37,897 bases of DNA. Source: a virus. The notes beneath the pieces were generated by a model. It was not told the DNA's origin, searched no databases, and saw only the letters and a program-made list of their open reading frames with translations. Where the stretch lies: positions 1-37,897 of the IMG/VR virus record IMGVR_UViG_3300043427_001251. One strand, written 5' to 3'. Below are positions 31,779 through 37,897 of this stretch, in pieces (position 1 is the first letter of the stretch; every line of letters begins with the position of its first letter). The position numbers and the translations under genes were made by a program.

Positions 31779-33251
31779 TTAATCTATATCAAATTTAATT
31801 TGAACTGTTACATCAACATCAGACCTACGCTTTAGAGGAGACCCCAATTTTGCCGTTGCTAATAAATCACCGGCATCATTATACAATCCAATTGTAGTTA
31901 CATATGGATAGAATGAAGATGATGTTGTAAATCCTGCCAGTTGGAATTCATTTTCACTTGGAGCGTATCTTGCGGATGGGTTTGATGTAACAAGAAATTC
32001 TTCTTTACCAATTTCACAAAGAGCAACTACTTCCTCTACGACTTTTGTTGAACGATAATCAACTTGATAGTTTTTATTTGTATAAGAACCATTACCATCA
32101 CCCAAAAGAACATTTTGGTATCGTGGTCTTGGGTCAGTTACCACAATCATACCTTGTTTGTAGAATACATACCCAACATCATTTTTTTGAAGATATGAAC
32201 CACTTACTAAATTATTATCTGCAAGTGAACCAATTTCTGCTGATGTAAGACCTACTCTATGAATTTGAAATTCATCTATTGAACCACTAAATCCAAATTC
32301 ATTACCATATGAATCATTACCAATTAAAATATCTTTTTGGTTATTGATATTAAATGAATATGAAACTGATTGACTTACTACTCTTGCGCCATTCACCCAA
32401 ATTTCATATAAAGACCCCGTTTTATTAAAGGTAAAGTGTCTATATGCGGTGTCGTTATATTGTGCTGATGAAGTTACGCGGTTAGTAGAAGTACCATCAG
32501 ATGTCTCAAAGAATACTTTACCATCATTACCCGCATCGGAATATTTTGTATAAACTCCAATTTTAAATGGGTAAGAACCAACTTCACTATTTTGAGTGGT
32601 GATAGTTCCATCTTCGTTTATGTATCGTTCCGCGATGTGTTTTGATACGATTAACTTTTCGGTAGAAAAATCACCCACAGCGGATTGAGATATTGGTAGA
32701 CTGCCCCAAAATGAAACGGCCCAATCATCATTTTTATTAAAGACATCAAAATTAGAGTTATGTCTTACAAGAATACTTTGAGTTGTTGCTGCAAATGAAT
32801 ATGCATATCCAGTTCCACCCACACCACTTGTAGTTGAAACGCCGGCGTCGCCTCCACCACCTCCACCACCTCCGCCGCCACCGGAACCGGTATCTTCAAC
32901 GGGTGGAGCTTCTACTGTAGAGGTTCCATTTAATACTAAATTGTATGTATTACTTGGATTTTGTTGTGTGGTTTGGATAGTTATATATCCGCTTGGGTTT
33001 AGAGAAGCACCAATTACACCAGACCCAGGTGTATATGGGTTACCATCAAGTACAAATGAAATATTACCAACAGAAGTAAACTCATAACCACTATCGGGAT
33101 GAAGATATGCAACATTAAATAGATAACCTCCTGTTTGAGTTCCATTGACTGTACGAGTTGTAACTATTGATGATAACGGGTCAGCGGAACTACGGAGCGT
33201 AGAGCCAGTTACATTGTTTGTATAGTTGGTTGTAAGTGTATAAGTCGGCAT
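31779..33251 (-). CDS. Structural protein with poly-Gly linker, LamG domain and shared C-terminal domain
   Basis: A 490-residue virion protein. Residues about 1-118 form a beta-rich domain. A run of eleven Gly links it to a LamG-like domain (about 140-335; WAVSFWGSLPI, RHFTFNKTGSLYEIWVNGARV, IDEFQIHRVGL). The C-terminal domain ends YVTTIGLYNDAGDLLATAKL...VTVQIKFDID. This ending is clearly related to the end of the protein encoded at 33844-35043, so both probably dock on the same virion partner. The LamG part may bind glycans. It lies in a run of structural genes separated by very short gaps. Confidence 0.75.
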   Translation of the reverse strand: MPTYTLTTNYTNNVTGSTLRSSADPLSSIVTTRTVNGTQTGGYLFNVAYLHPDSGYEFTSVGNISFVLDGNPYTPGSGVIGASLNPSGYITIQTTQQNPSNTYNLVLNGTSTVEAPPVEDTGSGGGGGGGGGGGDAGVSTTSGVGGTGYAYSFAATTQSILVRHNSNFDVFNKNDDWAVSFWGSLPISQSAVGDFSTEKLIVSKHIAERYINEDGTITTQNSEVGSYPFKIGVYTKYSDAGNDGKVFFETSDGTSTNRVTSSAQYNDTAYRHFTFNKTGSLYEIWVNGARVVSQSVSYSFNINNQKDILIGNDSYGNEFGFSGSIDEFQIHRVGLTSAEIGSLADNNLVSGSYLQKNDVGYVFYKQGMIVVTDPRPRYQNVLLGDGNGSYTNKNYQVDYRSTKVVEEVVALCEIGKEEFLVTSNPSARYAPSENEFQLAGFTTSSSFYPYVTTIGLYNDAGDLLATAKLGSPLKRRSDVDVTVQIKFDID

Positions 33252-33252
33252 A

Positions 33253-33828
33253 TCAACTCACTATAATTTCGTTTTTAAAATTTGAAGAATCAACAACTCG
33301 TGTAGTATTGTCAAATGATAATTTTAATACAACATCAGATTGATTTATTTTTACCGAAGATGTTAATTCACTTGCAATCAATAAACCATATGAGTCATCC
33401 ATTGATTGGTCGTATAATTTTATTGAAGCCGATGGGTAGTGTGAATTATCCGTAATAAAAACTGAACCAGGTTTGATGCCATCACCAAACTTATTTACAG
33501 GTATAGACATCACCGAAGCAGTATCATATAGAGCTTTATCCGACTCTTGGAAAAATACTTGATTAAGAGAACTCCAAAGAACCTCTTGGGACACTTGAGT
33601 CATTGAACCCCAAGCGTTTGTATTAAAGTGAGTATTTGGGTCTACTGCAATACTACCATTAACCGAAGATGAAATTTCTACCTTCGTATCGTTTGGGTTA
33701 ATTGCTCGTAATACTTGTATTCCAAAAGATGATGAGTAATTTAAATTAGTTACTTCATATCTTTTGTGAGCCTTAAAGGGTCTTCTTTGTAGACCCTCTT
33801 GGAATATTTTTTTGAATACAATACTCAT
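33253..33828 (-). CDS. Hypothetical virion structural protein
   Basis: A 191-residue protein, beta-rich and Ser-rich, starting MSIVFKKIFQEGLQRRPFKAHK with a basic N-terminus. Segments such as KYEVTNLNYSSSFGIQVLRAINP-type strands and SVFITDNSHYPSASIKLYDQ give it the look of a baseplate or tail-tip component, but there is no diagnostic motif. Its place between two genes that share a C-terminal domain suggests that it is part of the same fibre or baseplate assembly. It ends one base before the next ATG. Confidence 0.55.
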   Translation of the reverse strand: MSIVFKKIFQEGLQRRPFKAHKRYEVTNLNYSSSFGIQVLRAINPNDTKVEISSSVNGSIAVDPNTHFNTNAWGSMTQVSQEVLWSSLNQVFFQESDKALYDTASVMSIPVNKFGDGIKPGSVFITDNSHYPSASIKLYDQSMDDSYGLLIASELTSSVKINQSDVVLKLSFDNTTRVVDSSNFKNEIIVS

Positions 33829-33843
33829 TTAACACAAACATCT

Positions 33844-35043
33844 TTAGAAATCAAGTTTAACCTTAACAAGGACCTCGTTTGAGAATGACTTTAAGATTGG
33901 TTTAGATAATTTAGCAATTGCTAATAACTCATTATCATTATTGTATAATCCAACCGTTGTAATGTAAGTTTTTGAGTCACCAATAAATGTTTGTTGATTT
34001 AGTTCACCATTTGAACCAGAAACATACGATGGGTTGTTTGAGAAATTATATTCTGCGTTTTTAGCTCTCACAAAGTAGAATGTAGATTTTACCTCTTCTT
34101 CGTTTCTTGCTTGGAAACCATTACTTGAATTTGCAGCAGCAGCACCGCTAATTGCAAGGAATAATTTGTTGTGGTTCTGAGCATCACTAATTGTTCTAAC
34201 AGTTCCTAATGAGGCAGAAGCGTCAAGAGCCGCTGGATTTAGGATGATTACACCTCTATGTGGGTATACAGTACCAAAGATTTGTGTTGCAGAAAATACA
34301 CCATTAGCAAGAGAACCGGATACAACATTGTATGACTCTGCGTCATTTGATGAGTTTTGATTTACATCACCACTATCATCAATTAATCTAACAAACTTTC
34401 CTGTTAAAGAACCCGACAAACACAATTCCCAGTTTCCTCTATCTAACTTATCCTTTAATCTTGCTCTATTGATTGTAATAGCGTAGATATCATCGGAGTT
34501 TGTAGTTCCAAATATAAATTGGGTTTGAGTTGATGGTAAAAGAGCTTGTTGATACTGACCATAAATGGCTTTAGATGGAGCATCATAATCAGGACCTGTA
34601 CTAAATGAACCACTACCTAATCTATGTCCATATGCAATGGAGAATTGTGCTTCTGAAGTAGATGTGGTTGGGTTACCGTTGTAAATCTCGTAGTAGTATG
34701 ATTTTTGAGTAGCAGACTGAAATGAAGATGTCCAGAATGAAGTTAATTCACCAACATTACCACTCCACAATCCACGAGTAATTCTTTGGATTCCACCTTC
34801 AACCACATCATCCGTACTGAATGCGGTGTATACCTTACCATTACCAGCATTATATGCGCCGGCAGGAACGATAGGCGTTCTATTTTCACTAATATCAAAC
34901 GCTAAAAGTTGTTGAGCGGTCAAAGTGCTTGGTGGTGGTGTATTACCTGATGGGGATGGTGTTGAAGTTCCACCGGTGTTTCCACCGATATTTCCCGTAT
35001 TTGAGAATCCGCCGCCTGATGGGTCTATTGGATTTATTGGCAT
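33844..35043 (-). CDS. Virion structural protein with shared C-terminal domain
   Basis: A 399-residue protein. The first 40 residues are a Gly/Pro/Ser/Thr-rich flexible arm (GGGFSNTGNIGGNTGG...). The rest is mixed, with ITINRARLKDKLDRGNWELCLSG-type segments and a short Ala-rich stretch. The last 90 residues, ending YITTVGLYNNDNELLAIAKL...VLVKVKLDF, match the C-terminus of the LamG protein at 31779-33251. It probably forms part of the tail tip or baseplate. The ATG has an AAGGA ribosome site. No enzyme motif was seen. Confidence 0.6.
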   Translation of the reverse strand: MPINPIDPSGGGFSNTGNIGGNTGGTSTPSPSGNTPPPSTLTAQQLLAFDISENRTPIVPAGAYNAGNGKVYTAFSTDDVVEGGIQRITRGLWSGNVGELTSFWTSSFQSATQKSYYYEIYNGNPTTSTSEAQFSIAYGHRLGSGSFSTGPDYDAPSKAIYGQYQQALLPSTQTQFIFGTTNSDDIYAITINRARLKDKLDRGNWELCLSGSLTGKFVRLIDDSGDVNQNSSNDAESYNVVSGSLANGVFSATQIFGTVYPHRGVIILNPAALDASASLGTVRTISDAQNHNKLFLAISGAAAANSSNGFQARNEEEVKSTFYFVRAKNAEYNFSNNPSYVSGSNGELNQQTFIGDSKTYITTVGLYNNDNELLAIAKLSKPILKSFSNEVLVKVKLDF

Positions 35044-35063
35044 TTTAGTGTCCTTTTAGTTTA

Positions 35064-35729
35064 TTATCCTGCAATCGTTCTTGTGTTTAACACTCTACCT
35101 GTGTATGGGTTTACAGTTAAAGTCACTTCGGTTCTACCACCCGTTTCGTTACCAATAAAGATAATGCGAGTTGTAATTGCGGTAGCAGATGGAAGAACTT
35201 TGGTTGTAATTGTAAATGCGTCTTTACCAACCACCGTAACACTCTTATTAGAAATGTATGATGTTGTGTTAACACTTGGAGAAGTTCCACCTGGAACACC
35301 TTGATTACCTACGATAGTAGCAGCGTCTGAATTTAACAACACGGCGGTGTAGCCCAACAAAGTATTTCCACCATTTTTGGTTGTAATGTTGATGGTTGAA
35401 GAGATACCATCTTCTTCTAAAGAAAGTGAAGTCACCGAAGGAGTGATGATTGGAAGTTTTACAGTTGATTTTGGAAGAGTCAACAATTTATACTTCATAG
35501 TGTAGTTCTCATCAGTTAGGGCTTCTAATACGGGCATATTCTCAATGATTGTACCATAGTAGTCTGACCCCAATGAGTGAGCGGGGTTCCAAAGGTTGTA
35601 ATCTACCTCATCATCTGCAAGTGCAAATTGAGTGATTTGAAACTTATCACGACCTTGTGCAAGAAGTTCTCTACCCTTCTTGGTCAAAATCGCATCAACA
35701 GTTACCGATGAATTATCTAAATATCCCAT
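35064..35729 (-). CDS. Conserved virion structural protein of distant T4-like phages
   Basis: A 221-residue protein starting MGYLDNSSVTVDAILTKKGR, followed by ELLAQG and ITQFALADDEVDYNLW. I recognise this N-terminal stretch as common in structural genes of marine and freshwater T4-like phages; its exact place in the virion is not known to me. The second half is a Thr/Val-rich beta domain (TINITTKNGGN, VTLTVNPYTGR) like an Ig-type decoration. The ATG has an AAGGA site and a TATTTATA box 22 bases upstream, so it may open a transcription unit for the structural genes below. Confidence 0.7.
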   Translation of the reverse strand: MGYLDNSSVTVDAILTKKGRELLAQGRDKFQITQFALADDEVDYNLWNPAHSLGSDYYGTIIENMPVLEALTDENYTMKYKLLTLPKSTVKLPIITPSVTSLSLEEDGISSTINITTKNGGNTLLGYTAVLLNSDAATIVGNQGVPGGTSPSVNTTSYISNKSVTVVGKDAFTITTKVLPSATAITTRIIFIGNETGGRTEVTLTVNPYTGRVLNTRTIAG

Positions 35730-35751
35730 AGTGTTTTCCTTATTTTATGTA

Positions 35752-35759
35752 TATAAATA
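35752..35759 (-). promoter_or_regulatory. Putative late promoter box TATTTATA for the structural operon
   Basis: Minus strand GTGATATTTATATAC, in the 52-base gap between two structural genes and 22 bases upstream of the ATG at 35729. It fits the TAYTTATW series. Confidence 0.5.
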
Positions 35760-35781
35760 TCACTTTTTTATGAAATTAAAT

Positions 35782-37897
35782 TCAACCATTTTGTGGTTGT
35801 ATAAAGTTTGTTTGAATTGTCACATTTGAATCTAATTGCTCTTCCGTAGAAACAGCATCTCTATACAAAGGTTTTGATGGAGCAACATAGATTAACGGAC
35901 CATTTAAGACATATTGTTCAGCATCAACATCATTTCGTTTTTGCGTTGATGTTTCGGTTGTTAATGATTCATAATTTTGTAATGATACAAGTTCGGTTGG
36001 AACCATAGTTTGAATTGGTTCAGCAGACCCAATTTGTAAATCACCATCTAATGCCGTTTTAGTTGATAGAACTAATGTATTTGAATCAACCACATTTACT
36101 TCAATTACAGGACCACCATCCGGCGTATCCGCTGAATCCGTGGTCAAAGAGTCTGAAGAAATTCTACATCCGTTAAAGTATAGATTTTCAATTGACAATC
36201 CACGATACTCTTGAATATCCGCTGGCGAAAGTGATGATGAAAACGCTTCATTTCTACTTGCGGAACCAGCCGTTGAAAAGAATCTATTAACGATGAACGC
36301 CTGACTTGTTGTTCTAGCATTTACCGCTTGACTTCCGGTTGGTGAATATTCCCAATACCCATTTGTTCTATTAACATAGGTGGTTATAGAGTCACAAAAT
36401 AAACTTGATGAGTTAAACTGGTCGTAACCTTCGCTACTGATATCGTTTGCTGATGCTAATATGAATACACGGGTCTGACCTGTGTATGCACCGTCAATAG
36501 TATATCCACTTGAAAGTTGAATAGTTCCTTCGCTATCATTTGTAGTTATTAAACTAACACTTGCGCTAATTGAAAAACCACCGCTCACAAATACCTGTTG
36601 TTGATTTTTGTCAATAACCCAAAGAACGCTTGATGTTATATGTGATAATAGAGAAGCGTTTGTAGTAACTGATGTAAAATTAAATTCATTGTTACCACCA
36701 ACCAAACCTTCACTTAAAACACTAGCAGTTACATTTGTTGAAACAATACTACACGAAATACTTGATGATAAAGTTGCAATTTGATACTGATATGTAGATG
36801 GTTCATAATTGTATAAATCAATAGCACCATCATTTACAATACGAGAACCACTACTAAACCCATAATCGTTTCTACTTGCGGTAATGTTTGATTCATTATA
36901 CAATGGAATTGTTCCAATATATTGATGATAGTCTCGTGTAATACCACGATTTCTTTTATATTTGTTTCGTTCAAGGATGTGTGGTTCAATTAAGATACCA
37001 CTCATATAATTTACACGAGCAGGAAGAACTTGTTTGATTTGACTAAAAATAGATGAATCATATCTAGCCAATAAACTTAAAATAAGATTTAATGCGGTCT
37101 TTGTTGTGTATTTAGCAAAATAGTTTTGAGACCTATATCTTAAAAGTGGATACGACTCATTGTATCTTTCATCCGTATCACCAACCCAATCATCAATCTC
37201 AAAATAACCTTCGGAATTATAAATGTCGTAGTTTACAGTATCCGTAGTTGAAAAGTAAACACCAACCAAGTTTGAATCAAGTGGGGCGTAATCATACTGA
37301 CTATTTTCTTGTGATTTATCAGGCGACAATACCCCTGCCAAACTTGATGATTCAATACGAATTTTATTGTTGTTTACATTTAATGCGCCCGCTGATGGAA
37401 TCTTTGAGTAGTATGTATCTAACTCACCTTCAAGGTCAGCAGCTGAAACACTTGGTCCAAATGAACAACTTAAAATTTTACCAGTAGAGGTAGTAGTTAC
37501 TTCTTGGTTAGGGTGTAATGAAGCACTATTCCAATTAGACCCACCATATTTACTATCAAAAAATTGTCGGTAAACTAATGAAACTAATGAACCAGTAGTA
37601 TCAAGGTCAGTTGTGTTATCATCAATAAAGTAAGCATCACGATTTTTTGCGTGGTCTTCAACAATCTCTTGACTGACAATATTATAATAGTATCTTAATT
37701 CTTGTAAATTAAATGATGTGTAATTGTTATCGGTTGGAGAACCAACATTTAAAGAGCCGCTATCTAACCAAATATCTTCAACAGCATTAGGGGTAGCCGC
37801 CGAAGCACTAACACTTGAAAGAATACCACCAAAGTTATCAGGCATAGCGGCTTTTAAAGATGTGTTTGTTGAATCGTTATTTAAAACTATTACAACA
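35782..37897 (-). CDS. Large virion structural protein, probably 5'-truncated by the window edge
   Basis: From the first ATG in view (37843-37845) the product is 687 residues. The frame has no stop for the 52 bases above it (…LNNDSTNTSLKAAMPDNFGG) and there is no ribosome site at that ATG, so the true start is probably beyond the right edge. Composition is Ser/Thr/Asn/Tyr-rich with beta-like segments. A more helical region at about 245-300 (KTALNLILSLLARYDSSIFSQIKQVLPARVNYM) resembles baseplate or neck structural proteins. The C-terminus ends TNVTIQTNFIQPQNG-like. No enzyme motif was found. It heads the structural gene run. Confidence 0.65.
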   Translation of the reverse strand, partial: VVIVLNNDSTNTSLKAAMPDNFGGILSSVSASAATPNAVEDIWLDSGSLNVGSPTDNNYTSFNLQELRYYYNIVSQEIVEDHAKNRDAYFIDDNTTDLDTTGSLVSLVYRQFFDSKYGGSNWNSASLHPNQEVTTTSTGKILSCSFGPSVSAADLEGELDTYYSKIPSAGALNVNNNKIRIESSSLAGVLSPDKSQENSQYDYAPLDSNLVGVYFSTTDTVNYDIYNSEGYFEIDDWVGDTDERYNESYPLLRYRSQNYFAKYTTKTALNLILSLLARYDSSIFSQIKQVLPARVNYMSGILIEPHILERNKYKRNRGITRDYHQYIGTIPLYNESNITASRNDYGFSSGSRIVNDGAIDLYNYEPSTYQYQIATLSSSISCSIVSTNVTASVLSEGLVGGNNEFNFTSVTTNASLLSHITSSVLWVIDKNQQQVFVSGGFSISASVSLITTNDSEGTIQLSSGYTIDGAYTGQTRVFILASANDISSEGYDQFNSSSLFCDSITTYVNRTNGYWEYSPTGSQAVNARTTSQAFIVNRFFSTAGSASRNEAFSSSLSPADIQEYRGLSIENLYFNGCRISSDSLTTDSADTPDGGPVIEVNVVDSNTLVLSTKTALDGDLQIGSAEPIQTMVPTELVSLQNYESLTTETSTQKRNDVDAEQYVLNGPLIYVAPSKPLYRDAVSTEEQLDSNVTIQTNFIQPQNG

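Noticed and set aside
6929-35759. TATAAATA on the plus strand as T4 late promoters for plus-strand genes
   Set aside because: No supportable genes lie on the plus strand and the words always sit upstream of minus-strand ATGs. Antisense transcription cannot be excluded and is noted in the findings.

Overview
The window looks like part of the genome of an uncultured, distant T4-like tailed phage with a contractile tail (myovirus type). The evidence is a block of recognisable T4-type head genes in T4 order: large terminase (gp17), portal (gp20), prohead protease (gp21), acidic scaffold (gp22-like) and major capsid protein (gp23). PhoH, gp46/gp47-type recombination nuclease and gp61-type primase genes are also present. 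The DNA is AT-rich and dense. Every gene I can support lies on the minus strand, so transcription runs from base 37897 towards base 1. Many junctions overlap (ATGA, TAATG) and no gap between genes exceeds about 150 bases. No tRNA, insertion sequence, CRISPR array or integrase was seen. The host is uncertain. One protein carries a signal peptide of a style common in Bacteroidota, yet most genes keep Shine-Dalgarno-like AGGAG/AAGGA leaders.

Layout in the direction of reading. (1) 37.9-29.8 kb: virion structural and fibre genes, several with Ser/Gly/Thr-rich or LamG-like sequence. (2) 29.8-25.2 kb: a small recombination and replication island inside the structural block: T7-type endonuclease I, a TOPRIM primase, and a single gene fusing the gp47-like nuclease to the gp46-like ATPase. 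(3) 25.2-16.6 kb: a large fibre-like protein, a 1007-residue chain of enzyme domains (nucleotidylyltransferase, HExxH metalloprotein, KxDG ligase), a cysteine-rich protein, and an 847-residue chain of small domains. (4) 16.6-15.6 kb: a basic histone-like protein and two overlapping membrane/coiled-coil proteins that could be spanins. (5) 15.6-4.2 kb: the head module, including a bS21-like ribosomal protein and two further multi-domain chains. (6) 4.1-0 kb: PhoH and the start of a large repeat-built adhesin that leaves the window.

The most notable feature is a recurring ESVNE peptide, encoded by a nearly invariant 15-base DNA word. It lies between compact domains of three head-module or near-head genes. 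The major capsid protein carries a V-x-E/A site at residues 58-61, almost where T4 gp23 is cut by gp21. I therefore propose that ESVNE and related [L/I/V]-x-E sites are cut by the phage's own prohead protease. The long chains would then be packaged polyproteins, released as many small internal-head proteins or injected enzymes. A second global feature is a TAYTTATW box just upstream of about a dozen genes, a candidate late promoter. Read on the other strand, its commonest symmetric form is the T4 late box.
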